DNA of 33,133 nt, taken from Bacteroidales bacterium. Its GTDB lineage: Bacteria > Bacteroidota > Bacteroidia > Bacteroidales > Tenuifilaceae. Below are positions 17,325-24,867 of the stretch, piece after piece. A model generated the notes under the pieces. The model searched no databases and was not told the origin of the DNA. It saw only the letters and a list, made by a program, of their open reading frames with translations. The stretch spans positions 1 through 33,133 of the forward strand of contig RPRQ01000054.1 of the NCBI GenBank assembly GCA_003818205.1, in the 5' to 3' direction. The position numbers and the translations under genes are program-made. Numbering within the stretch: position 1 is the first letter of the stretch; the number at the start of each line of letters is the position of its first letter.

Positions 17325-17334
17325 CATACATGCA

Positions 17335-17624
17335 ATTATTTGGTTATTCGACAAAAGGTATGGAAAGGACGAGATATAATCTGGTTTTGCTCCAATATTG
17401 ACCCCAGAGGGGTCGGATGTTTATAGAAACAATGCCCATTTATAGTGCGACCCCGGCTGGGGTCGAATGTTCCTAGGGATAGAATTTTCTATAGACATAT
17501 AATCCCTCTGGGATTAAGAAAGCCAATGAATAAAAAGTGTGTGAGGTTTTCAAAAGATCATCGATAAAATCTTACAATTGTAGAATTACAACTATCCACT
17601 AGTTTTGTCGAATAACCAATTATT
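17335..17624. mobile_element. MITE-like element with 16-bp terminal inverted repeats and possible 6-bp target duplication
   Basis: TGGTTATTCGACAAAA (17341-17356) and its exact reverse complement (17603-17618) bound a 278-bp element. The bases ATTATT directly flank both ends (17335-17340, 17619-17624), as a target-site duplication would. The inside is made of palindromes: GACCCC/GGGGTC (17400-17414), CGACCCC/GGGGTCG (17448-17465) and AATCCC/GGGATT (17501-17515). The first two are followed by similar GATGTT/AATGTT segments, suggesting a duplicated unit. It has no coding capacity. Against the duplication reading, the 13-mer ending in ATTATT also occurs at 73-85, so the left flank may be part of the repeat. 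Confidence 0.65.
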
Positions 17625-17726
17625 TACTACCACATATTTTTAATGTGATTTTTTATTCATTTTAAAGCCTACCTTGACAAACCCAAATAATTCAATCAAA
17701 TTATTTTTAATTATTAGATAATAAAC

Positions 17727-17757
17727 TTGTTGAAAAAAAATATATTTCATAATTTTA
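17727..17757 (+). promoter_or_regulatory. Promoter of ssb
   Basis: A double TTG (17727-17729 and 17730-17732) lies 17-20 nt before TAATTTTA (17750-17757), which is 7 of 8 to the Bacteroidota -7 consensus. The ATG at 17801 gives a leader of about 35-40 nt. Confidence 0.4.
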
Positions 17758-17800
17758 CTTAAGAAACCTTAATTATTAAAAACTAAAAAAACCTAAAACG

Positions 17801-18235
17801 ATGTCAGTAAATAAAGTTATCCTCGTGGGTCATGTTGGCAAAGATCCCGATGTTCGACACCTCGATAGCGGTGTAACCGTTGCGCGCTTCTCTCTAGCAA
17901 CCAACGAAACATACACCGATAAAACCGGCAAAAAGGTTACCCAAACCGAATGGCACAACATAGTAGTGTGGAGCAAACTTGCCGAAATTGCCGAAAAATA
18001 CGTTAAAGCAGGGAAACTCCTTTACATCGAGGGACGCTTAAAAACCTCTTCGTACGATGATAAGGAGGGTGTTAAGAAGTATAAAACAGAGGTTTTTTGC
18101 GACAACTTCCGTTTCCTAGGTCCATCGGGGAATGCCGAAGCAGGGGGCAATGGGAGCCAGGCAAAGTCGGTTGAAGCAGCTACAGTTGCCGAACCACAGG
18201 GCTCGATTCCCGAACCCGATGATTTGCCTTTCTAG
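17801..18235 (+). CDS. ssb: Single-stranded DNA-binding protein
   Basis: The 144-residue protein has an OB-fold (residues 1-110: MSVNKVILVGHVGKDPDVRH, EWHNIVVWSKLAEIAEKYVKAGKLLYIEGRL). It then has a short Gly/Gln/Ala-rich linker and the conserved acidic tip EPDDLPF that recruits replication and repair partners. It would bind ssDNA as a tetramer. The position between mutY and gldD matches the order I recall for Bacteroidota. A hairpin terminator follows. Confidence 0.97.
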   Translation: MSVNKVILVGHVGKDPDVRHLDSGVTVARFSLATNETYTDKTGKKVTQTEWHNIVVWSKLAEIAEKYVKAGKLLYIEGRLKTSSYDDKEGVKKYKTEVFCDNFRFLGPSGNAEAGGNGSQAKSVEAATVAEPQGSIPEPDDLPF

Positions 18236-18258
18236 CATTAACCATCCCCTAATATACT

Positions 18259-18310
18259 AGGGTTATTGCTTGATTGCACCTTGTACGCATCAAACAATAA
18301 CCCTTTCTTA
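18259..18310 (+). terminator. Terminator-like hairpin after ssb
   Basis: AGGGTTATTG plus TTGAT (18259-18274, one C between) pairs with ATCAA plus CAATAACCCT (18289-18304, one A between), around a 14-nt loop. The T-rich tail TTTCTTATTT follows. It separates ssb from gldD and lies inside the apparent 5' extension of the gldD frame, which argues for the later gldD start. Confidence 0.7.
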
Positions 18311-18401
18311 TTTAGTTATTGGTAGAAAACACCTAAATTCAACCCGTTTTAGTATTGCAATTCCCGAAGAGCAAATATCAAATTACCAAGATACTAGCAC
18401 A

Positions 18402-18983
18402 ATGTCAAGAACAAAAACGGTTACTATCTATTTTACAATAGGACTATTCACAATGCTCATTGGATGCCAATCCGCTCCCATTCCCAAACCCCGTGGATAT
18501 TTTCGTCTAGAATTTCCCGAAAAGCAGTATAGAGTTCTCGATTCAACATTCCCATACAGGTTCAGCTACCCAACCTATGGTTATATTGTAAAGGATAAGT
18601 ATTCAGCAAGTGAAAAGTATTGGATAAACATTGAATTCCCTAGATATAAGGCGAAAATTCATATCAGCTACAAAGAGGTGCATGGCAATATCGATACGCT
18701 GATTGAGGATATTCGAACCCTCGCCTACAAGCACACCATAAAGGCCGATGCGATTAACGAAAAACTATTCTCAAACCCCGAAAAAAAGGTGTATGGAATC
18801 CTATATGACATAAGGGGCAACGCTGCAAGCTCCTTTCAATTTTATGTTACCGATTCGGTTAAGCATTTCCTAAGAGGCGCATTGTACTTTAGCGTTCACC
18901 CCAATAAGGACTCACTCGCTCCAGCTATCGAGTTTTTTGGCAAGGATATGACCTACCTTATTGAAACGCTTGAATGGAAATAG
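18402..18983 (+). CDS. gldD: Gliding motility lipoprotein GldD
   Basis: With the ATG at 18402, the protein is 193 residues. It has a lipoprotein signal (TVTIYFTIGLFTMLIGC, lipidated Cys) and then the conserved GldD block PKPRGYFRLEFPEKQYR. Later parts (YNI-like YWINIEFPRYKAKIHISYK, and FLRGALYFSVHPNKDSLAPAIEFF) also fit the family. GldD is a cell-envelope lipoprotein needed for gliding in Flavobacterium and conserved in T9SS-bearing Bacteroidota. The open frame extends 44 codons upstream, but that part runs through the ssb terminator and lacks a signal, so I reject it. gldE, often between ssb and gldD, is absent here. Confidence 0.9.
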   Translation: MSRTKTVTIYFTIGLFTMLIGCQSAPIPKPRGYFRLEFPEKQYRVLDSTFPYRFSYPTYGYIVKDKYSASEKYWINIEFPRYKAKIHISYKEVHGNIDTLIEDIRTLAYKHTIKADAINEKLFSNPEKKVYGILYDIRGNAASSFQFYVTDSVKHFLRGALYFSVHPNKDSLAPAIEFFGKDMTYLIETLEWK

Positions 18984-18995
18984 AAATTATCAAAT

Positions 18996-19619
18996 ATGGG
19001 GTTTTACAGATTAATTGATGATAGTCAGGTTCAAATTGCTCTTTGGAGGATAACCGAAACCGAAGAGGATTTGAAAAATCTTACAGGTCTCGATTTATCA
19101 AGTAAATACGCTTACCCTCGACGAAGGATCGAAACCATGGTGGTAAGGGCAATGCTCAACCATTTAAACCATTTTGAGCCCATCAGCTACCACCCCAACG
19201 GAAGGCCCTACTACTCCGACGGGAAGCCCCACATATCAATTAGCCATACAGCCAATATGGTTGTTGTGGCATTCAGCCAAGAACTATGTATTGGTGTTGA
19301 TATCGAAAGGGTGAATCGTGATTTCAAAATTGTTGCCAACAAATACCTTTCAGTAAACGAGCTGCAATGGATTAACCTTGAGCATCAAAAGTCATTGGCT
19401 CTTGCATGGTGTATTAAGGAGTCGGTTTACAAACTCCCATGGAGAGAAGCAAAACATTTTATAAACGATATTAGTATTAGCAGATACAACAATCCTGCAA
19501 ATAGTGGAATCATTAATGTTGAGGTGATTGACCTGAATGAAATACACCAGCTGGAGCTAAAATATCTTTTTTTTGACGACTTTTGTCTTTCGTGGGTTGT
19601 AAGTAATTGTATTCTATAG
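18996..19619 (+). CDS. 4'-phosphopantetheinyl transferase superfamily protein
   Basis: The 207-residue Sfp-type enzyme would attach phosphopantetheine from CoA to a carrier protein serine. It has HISISHTANMVVVAFS, the metal-binding GVDIERV (Asp102, Glu104) and WCIKESVYK (Glu142, Lys146), in the order expected for the group. The ATG starts 12 nt after the gldD stop and its stop is 20 nt before the GGGPS gene, so it is within an operon-like run. The carrier substrate (fatty acid ACP or other) cannot be told. The conserved gldD neighbourhood suggests a housekeeping role. Confidence 0.9.
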   Translation: MGFYRLIDDSQVQIALWRITETEEDLKNLTGLDLSSKYAYPRRRIETMVVRAMLNHLNHFEPISYHPNGRPYYSDGKPHISISHTANMVVVAFSQELCIGVDIERVNRDFKIVANKYLSVNELQWINLEHQKSLALAWCIKESVYKLPWREAKHFINDISISRYNNPANSGIINVEVIDLNEIHQLELKYLFFDDFCLSWVVSNCIL

Positions 19620-19639
19620 AAATTAGCATTTGATTTAAA

Positions 19640-20359
19640 ATGATACACCAAAAAATCATCGATTCGAAAGGAGAAGAGAAACTCTTCGCGCTGCTTCTCG
19701 ACCCCGATAAGTGCGATGGAGATCATCTTGAAAAACTTTTGCCAATTGCTCTGCAAAGCAATGTTACGATGTTGTTAGTTGGAGGAAGCCTAGTAAAAGC
19801 AGATTTAGGCTCATTCATTTCAACCATCAAAAAGCGATCGCCTCTACCCGTTGTAATCTTCCCCGGTAATGCAATGCATTTCAGCACCGAAGCAGATGCA
19901 ATCCTACTACTATCTCTTATTTCAGGAAGAAATTCCGATTTTCTGATTGGCAATCATGTAATTGCATCTAACGCAATTAAAACTAGCGGCTTAGAAGTTC
20001 TTCCAACCGGCTATATCCTTATCGATGGAGGAGTTCAAACCTCTGTTCAGTATATGAGCAACACCATGCCAATTCCTGCCACAAAAATTGATATTGCGGT
20101 AGCAACTGCATTGGCTGGTGAGCAGCTAGGTCTAAAAATGATTTACCTTGAAGCAGGCAGCGGAGCAAAAACCCCAGTCCCAATCGAAATGATAAAAGCG
20201 ATTCGCAACGAGATAAGCATCCCTTTAATTGTTGGAGGGGGACTAAAAACTCCCGAACAGGTGAAAGCAGCATGGAATGCTGGAGCTGATATGGTGGTGG
20301 TGGGAAATGCATTGGAGAATGATATTGAGAGATTGTCTTTAATGGCAGATAGAACATAA
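19640..20359 (+). CDS. Geranylgeranylglyceryl/heptaprenylglyceryl phosphate synthase (GGGPS family)
   Basis: The 239-residue TIM-barrel protein begins with the N-terminal block FALLLDPDK and continues with LLVGGSLVKAD, VVIFPGNAMHFS, LPTGYILIDGG, IYLEAGSGAKTPV, LIVGGGLKTPEQ and AGADMVVVGNALE. The last blocks form the phosphate site, and the YLEAGSGA block is a family hallmark. The enzyme joins a long polyprenyl diphosphate to sn-glycerol-1-phosphate, making an archaeal-type ether lipid precursor. Members are known in Bacteroidota (group II). The gene closes the gldD-PPTase run. The physiological ether lipid is unknown. Confidence 0.93.
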   Translation: MIHQKIIDSKGEEKLFALLLDPDKCDGDHLEKLLPIALQSNVTMLLVGGSLVKADLGSFISTIKKRSPLPVVIFPGNAMHFSTEADAILLLSLISGRNSDFLIGNHVIASNAIKTSGLEVLPTGYILIDGGVQTSVQYMSNTMPIPATKIDIAVATALAGEQLGLKMIYLEAGSGAKTPVPIEMIKAIRNEISIPLIVGGGLKTPEQVKAAWNAGADMVVVGNALENDIERLSLMADRT

Positions 20360-20371
20360 ATTAAAAAACCA

Positions 20372-20771
20372 GTAACTACTCAGGTACATTTTCAGATAAC
20401 CATTTTCTTTCATGGGCAAATGTAAACTACAGCTATAAAGGCTGTCACTCGCTTTTGCCTCTCGCAAACCTGCCCGCCTTACTTAGGTACTAAGGCAGGC
20501 GGGGCCGCAAACCTGCCTGCCGGTAGGCAGGGGCCGCAAAGAAAGAAAAAACGAATTCGTTTTTTCCCTTTGCGCGCTAATTGATTGTAATTCTATTAAT
20601 CTCATTTTTCTAGGCTAATTCTAACAAAAAAAGCCCAATGAATTTTCGGCTATATTTATATTGGATTTATCTTTTTGCTCATAGAGTACCTTAACGTCAT
20701 TGCGGCTTCCTTGCCTGCCGGCAGGCAGGTGCGACTTTGCGTGAGAGTTTTTATTGCTGCTGAATAGTTAC
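20372..20771. mobile_element. TIR element, copy 1 (non-coding)
   Basis: The ends are GTAACTACTC (20372-20381) and GAATAGTTAC (20762-20771), 9 of 10 inverted. Inside are: a hairpin at 20469-20504 with GCCTTA/TAAGGC, CCTGCCTGCCGGTAGGCAGG (20512-20531), a 22-bp perfect palindrome (20545-20566, GAAAAAACGAA and its complement) and a perfect 16-bp palindrome TGCCTGCCGGCAGGCA (20712-20727). The phrase GGGGCCGCAAA occurs twice. Read on the minus strand, the right end has the order GTAACTATTCAGC, then TCACGCAAAG, then the CCTGCCTGCC palindrome. This is also the order at the left end of the element at 27912. No gene is inside. Confidence 0.6.
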
Positions 20772-20851
20772 AAAAACCACAATAGATACATTAGTTCACA
20801 TAGTTTGAGCTTCTAATGTGTTCTATTGTGCCTACTGTGGTTAATGTTTCT
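20772..20851. repeat. 80-bp hairpin repeat, copy A
   Basis: This copy is identical to 21116-21195 except for one base (GATACATT versus GACACATT). It folds on itself: CACAATAGA/TCTATTGTG and CATTAG/CTAATG arms, with outer CCAC/GTGG, around a loop holding CACATAGTTTGAGC. It begins exactly where the TIR element copy 1 ends. Confidence 0.85.
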
Positions 20852-21114
20852 CCTGTTTTCCGCACTTTTTCGGGACACCCTCTATAAACCCTGTAAATAC
20901 TAGAAAACATTTTAATACTGGACGTCCTATTTTATAATGTATTGATTATTAGATTAGAAATGATTTTCGCCATCGTATGGCAGAAAAAAATAAAGTGAGC
21001 TTTTTGAGAATTGAATATTTGAGTTAAAAACTAAAAAAATGAAGACAATTCAATTGTCATGGGCTTATGAAAAAGGGAAATTTAATTTAGGTTGTCCTAA
21101 CGCTGAAAAACAGG
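20852..21114. mobile_element. Possible decayed insertion bracketed by the 80-bp repeats
   Basis: The segment starts CCTGTTTT (20852-20859) and ends AAAACAGG (21107-21114), an 8-bp perfect inverted repeat. Looser similarity continues inward on both sides (CGGGACACC versus GGTTGTCC). It has no transposase, and a frame of only 37 codons. It may be an internally deleted IS or just non-coding sequence, so the call is weak. Confidence 0.3.
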
Positions 21115-21115
21115 A

Positions 21116-21195
21116 AAAAACCACAATAGACACATTAGTTCACATAGTTTGAGCTTCTAATGTGTTCTATTGTGCCTACTGTGGTTAATGTTTCT
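21116..21195. repeat. 80-bp hairpin repeat, copy B
   Basis: The second copy of the repeat at 20772-20851, 79 of 80 identical. It ends at the first base of the stop codon of the minus-strand gene 21195-22844, so it forms the immediate 3' end of that transcript. There it could serve as a terminator or an mRNA-stabilising hairpin. Confidence 0.85.
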
Positions 21196-22844
21196 TAGTA
21201 TTCAATCAACTCCCTTATCGGATTCCCTGTTGCCCCGTTAGGCCAAGTTATACCAAGCATGGTTGAAAGGGTTGGTGAAATATCGGTCATATTTACAGGG
21301 GAGAGTATCGAGCGACGTTTTACTTTCCATCCATACCAGATCAACGGTACATGTACATCGTAGCTATAGGCTGAATTCCCCGATGTAACGGCTCCGCTAC
21401 TTTCAACCCAGCCTGGCTCAAAGTTTAGGATGACGTCGCCTGAACGGCGTGGATTGTAGCAATTTTGGAATTTTTCGAAAACCCCAGTGGTAAAATTTGA
21501 ACTCTGAAGGGTGCTTGCTGTAATGGCGTTCGCAACCCCTGAGAACTCAAGCATAAAATTGGCAATTTTCTGTTGTACATCAGCCAATTTAAGATTCGAA
21601 TCCTCAATAATTCGATGATTAAGGTAAATCTGCTTCTCGTTATAGGCTACAACCCAATTGCCTTGCCCATAAATAGCCCTCAAATAGCTTCCCAATAATG
21701 CTATCGCCTTATTCGGATCGAAATAGCCACCCGGAATCTTCGATTTTTCGAGATACGCAGGGGTTGATGCAATACCCTGATCGGAGGTTAGTACAACCAA
21801 AACATTCTCGCGACCAATGGCTTGATTTAGGAACTTCAGGAAGTGAGCTAACTCCTTATCCAGTTTAATATAGGTATCCTCAACCTCTATGGATTGTGGT
21901 CCATACTTCAACCCAATATTTCTATTTACCGAGAATGTCAACGTTAACAGATCGGTATGCTCATCAGCCCCTAGGTTCTCACCAGCTATTGATGCTATAG
22001 CAAAATCCTTTGCAAGCAAATTCCCATAAGGCGATTCGAACATTGGTGCATAGCTAAGGGTTGGGCTTTTCTTTTGAATAACGCCATCCAACATCGATTT
22101 TAGCTTATCCTTCAACTTTTTCTTCACCTCAGGAACTTTCACCTTATTGGTATCCGCCTCATCGTATGTATCAATGGGTTTCGATGCGCTCCACTCACGC
22201 TCAGCGTATAATTTTGCAAACTTTTTAGTATTAAAGGTATCTGCCCAAGCGGGTAGCTCCGACATAAAGAACGAGCTGCTAACCCAGTTCCCTTTTTCGG
22301 CATCGAACCAGTAAGAACCCGTTGGATTATGCCCTGTTGACAGAATAGCCGAACCAGCATCGAGCGATATGCCAACCACTTTCGATAAAGGATCGTAAAG
22401 ATTCAACTCATCGCCAAAGGTGCTTGTGATAATTTGCTTCGGCGAGTATTTCCCGCTAAAGAAACTACCGCCTACGGTACTCATCTTCTCATCGGCAACG
22501 GCATCAATCTGCGCTCCATCGGATTTGTTATACCATTTATTGGAGATTATGCCATGAACCATTGGGTTTGCACCCGTTGCAATGGTAGCAATACCCGGAT
22601 ATGATTGGGTTAACAGATAGTTGAATCTGGCATTTTTGCAAAATGTCCCATCATTTATAAGGAGTTTAAACCCTTCTTCGCCAAACTTATCCCAGTACCG
22701 ATGGATGTAATCGTATCGCATTTGGCTAACGATAACCTCAACGATAAGTTTAGGTTTTTCGGAAGGGATAGCCATTCGTTGCTGTGAGAACAGCATATTT
22801 GTAAAACCGATAAAAAGGGCAAACGGGAGCAATAATCTCTTCAT
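21195..22844 (-). CDS. Secreted alkaline-phosphatase-superfamily protein, predicted catalytically inactive
   Basis: The 549-residue protein has a signal peptide (about residues 1-20). The overall sequence follows the PafA / type I phosphodiesterase group: EVIVSQMRYDYI, PGIATIATGANPMVHGIISNKWYN, VVGISLDAGSAILSTGHNPTG, LTSDQGIAS, YDVHVPLIWYG. Aligned by eye with PafA, the residues needed for catalysis are mostly gone. Zinc ligands Asp38, Asp305, His309 and His353 are Ser40, Arg308, Leu312 and Gln356. Nucleophile Thr79 is Ser81, and Lys162 and Arg164 are Asp162 and Gly164. Asn102, Asp355 and His498 remain. The fold appears intact, with no frameshift, so this looks like a maintained pseudoenzyme, perhaps a binding protein. 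It lies downstream of the M14 peptidase gene, separated from it by a terminator. Confidence 0.82.
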   Translation of the reverse strand: MKRLLLPFALFIGFTNMLFSQQRMAIPSEKPKLIVEVIVSQMRYDYIHRYWDKFGEEGFKLLINDGTFCKNARFNYLLTQSYPGIATIATGANPMVHGIISNKWYNKSDGAQIDAVADEKMSTVGGSFFSGKYSPKQIITSTFGDELNLYDPLSKVVGISLDAGSAILSTGHNPTGSYWFDAEKGNWVSSSFFMSELPAWADTFNTKKFAKLYAEREWSASKPIDTYDEADTNKVKVPEVKKKLKDKLKSMLDGVIQKKSPTLSYAPMFESPYGNLLAKDFAIASIAGENLGADEHTDLLTLTFSVNRNIGLKYGPQSIEVEDTYIKLDKELAHFLKFLNQAIGRENVLVVLTSDQGIASTPAYLEKSKIPGGYFDPNKAIALLGSYLRAIYGQGNWVVAYNEKQIYLNHRIIEDSNLKLADVQQKIANFMLEFSGVANAITASTLQSSNFTTGVFEKFQNCYNPRRSGDVILNFEPGWVESSGAVTSGNSAYSYDVHVPLIWYGWKVKRRSILSPVNMTDISPTLSTMLGITWPNGATGNPIRELIEY

Positions 22845-22849
22845 GATAA

Positions 22850-22879
22850 AAAATTTAAGGGTGCTTCGCTAGCACCCCC
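22850..22879 (-). terminator. Terminator of the M14 carboxypeptidase gene
   Basis: GGGTGCT (22859-22865) and AGCACCC (22871-22877) form a 7-bp stem with a 5-nt loop. On the minus strand it is followed by TTAAATTTTTT. It sits between the peptidase stop and the ATG of the phosphatase-like gene, and suggests they are separate units. Confidence 0.75.
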
Positions 22880-22904
22880 ACAAAAATATTAAAAAAATGA
22901 TTGC

Positions 22905-24602
22905 CTAGCGGATGTGTTGGACAATCTGTGAATAAGATTTATCACCTACTCTCAAAACTATAGCATAGCTGCCGCTTACAATACTTGTTAAAGTGTTAAT
23001 ATTAACAGCATTTAAGCCTTTCTGGCAAAATCCATCTGCGAGCGAAGAAATCATACGACCATCAAGGGTATAAAGAGAAAGACTTGTATATTCAGGTTTA
23101 TCGAGGTTGAAGGTAATATTGAAATCACCGCTGAATGGATTTGGCCAAACCTTTAATTGGTAAGGGTTGTTGCTTTCATTATTAATACCAGCGTTAGGAT
23201 CGATTTCAAGTACAACATCCTGATTAACCGATGAGCTCCAATTGACGATTGAAATGGTTTTTGTTTGCGGTATGTAGCCATAGGCCGAATAGGTAACCTG
23301 CCATGTCCCAGGCTCAATGGGTCGTGCATAAAACCCTGATGTTGAGCTTGAGTAAACATGGGAGCTATCCCTGTCATGACCAATGATATAAACTCTTGCT
23401 CTTACAGGCTGCCCATTAGTGTTGGTGATAACACCACTAATACCTTTAGTAGAAGATTCAAGGTAACACAAAAAAGATTCTTTATTATAAGTCCAATAAT
23501 TTTGCAAATGTTCAGAGGGAGTTGGGTCATTTACATTAGGCGACAGTTCAATCGTTACCTCTTTACAATGATGCCACCAATTCATGTAGTCTTGCCTTCC
23601 CCCAGTAACGACATACCAATCACCTCCATTAGTAATTCCATTGACTTCATCGGTAAAGTACCCTGTAGGGCTATTAGCCTGAGCAGAATCAGCGTATTGA
23701 CGAGATACATGAATAAACCAATTATTATCGGAATGCGTTTTTGATGCACTTATCCAAGTATCCCAAGGATAGTTAACCAGTTCCACTCCATCGTGGAAGT
23801 TTGCTGAAAGTGTAAAATGCCGAGCAGATGCAAAGTCCATCATAATCTGATTCTCAGCTGGAATAGCCGTAGGATACCCAACCCTTGGGTCAGGGAATTT
23901 ACGATTTAGATCAATACTCCCTGTACTATTATATCGAATTGCGCCTGCAACCGTATTATCTCCACCATAATATGTCCCATCGGGATTTGCGTTGGGGTTT
24001 ATGTAGATTGCCATACTATTAAGCATCGATGCTATACGAGTATCGGTTGCATAGTTCGAAAGCATATAGTCGATAAACCTTAGCATTAGAATAAACCCTG
24101 TAGTCTCGTCGCCGTGCATGGTGCTTGTATAAAAGACCTCAACCTCGGGCTCTTCAACGCTTACATTATCGGAAAGCTTAACAACATAAATTTTGTGAGC
24201 ATTTGGGGTCATACCTATCGAGTCGAGTTTACAAAGAGTAGGGAAATCCTGCTCAAATTTCTTCATAAGCGCTCGATAAACCGTATAGGTTGGATATCTA
24301 TCCCAGCTTGTCATTTGACCGACCGTGGTAGCCATTGAAATGGATTTAGCGCTTAACTCAACCTTTGGAATGATTGTATATTTATATCCCAACTTCTCAA
24401 ACAACCTCATTTCATCAGCATTAGCATAGGCATAAACGGTATCACGCCTTACATTATCGATGGAAATTATCCTTGTTAGGGTTGTATTTATTATCGTTTT
24501 ATTGGGTTCAATGAATTTAAAATGGAAATACTCTCTCTGCTGACCTATGACTGTTGAAAAGCAAAATAAAATAAGGGGTAATATGATAAAGATTTTTTTC
24601 AT
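22905..24602 (-). CDS. Secreted M14 zinc carboxypeptidase with T9SS sorting domain
   Basis: With the ATG at 24602, the protein is 565 residues. Domains in order: signal peptide (about 1-20), a pro-region, the M14 peptidase domain (about 100-390), a carboxypeptidase regulatory-like beta domain (GISGVITNTNGQPVRARVYI, about 395-470) and a type A T9SS C-terminal domain from about 480 (LKVWPNPFSGDFNITF ... GLNAVNINTL ... GSYAIVLRVGDKSY). Zinc ligands are His163 and Glu166 in MHGDE and His270 in NFHDG, and the catalytic Glu is Glu352 in EVTIELSP. The enzyme should be exported through the outer membrane and attached to or released from the cell surface. A TTG at 24605 is an unlikely start. Confidence 0.94.
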   Translation of the reverse strand: MKKIFIILPLILFCFSTVIGQQREYFHFKFIEPNKTIINTTLTRIISIDNVRRDTVYAYANADEMRLFEKLGYKYTIIPKVELSAKSISMATTVGQMTSWDRYPTYTVYRALMKKFEQDFPTLCKLDSIGMTPNAHKIYVVKLSDNVSVEEPEVEVFYTSTMHGDETTGFILMLRFIDYMLSNYATDTRIASMLNSMAIYINPNANPDGTYYGGDNTVAGAIRYNSTGSIDLNRKFPDPRVGYPTAIPAENQIMMDFASARHFTLSANFHDGVELVNYPWDTWISASKTHSDNNWFIHVSRQYADSAQANSPTGYFTDEVNGITNGGDWYVVTGGRQDYMNWWHHCKEVTIELSPNVNDPTPSEHLQNYWTYNKESFLCYLESSTKGISGVITNTNGQPVRARVYIIGHDRDSSHVYSSSTSGFYARPIEPGTWQVTYSAYGYIPQTKTISIVNWSSSVNQDVVLEIDPNAGINNESNNPYQLKVWPNPFSGDFNITFNLDKPEYTSLSLYTLDGRMISSLADGFCQKGLNAVNINTLTSIVSGSYAIVLRVGDKSYSQIVQHIR

Positions 24603-24867
24603 CAACCTACGTGGAATAGATAATTAGCAAATTTACAATAATTTCTAGCGAAGACTAATTCAAGCCAAATAAAAAGCCTCTTTCTATATTCAATAAAAAC
24701 AAAGCTTATTCATATTTCTCATAATATCCTAAAAACTAGCACGTAAACTTAAGAGCAATCAAATTATTCTCAATCAAGGACTGTGTCTATTCGAAACACA
24801 TCGAAACAATCTATTTACTTAATTCATATTATTCGTAAATTACTTGATGAAAACAAAAAAAGAAACC

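Larger units (their letters stand above)
20360..21194. other. 835-bp repeat-rich intergenic region
   Basis: No convincing gene is present. The region contains a 400-bp terminal-inverted-repeat element, four GC-rich or long palindromes within it, and two 80-bp hairpin repeats that enclose a 264-bp stretch. A 37-codon frame from 21040 runs into the second hairpin copy and is not supported. These features are listed separately. Confidence 0.7.

Noticed and set aside
18270-18401. N-terminal extension of GldD by 44 codons
   Set aside because: It runs through the ssb terminator hairpin and would bury the lipoprotein signal, which begins properly at the ATG at 18402.
21040-21153. 37-codon frame running into the 80-bp repeat
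   Set aside because: Its end is made of the hairpin repeat, and no family or leader supports translation.
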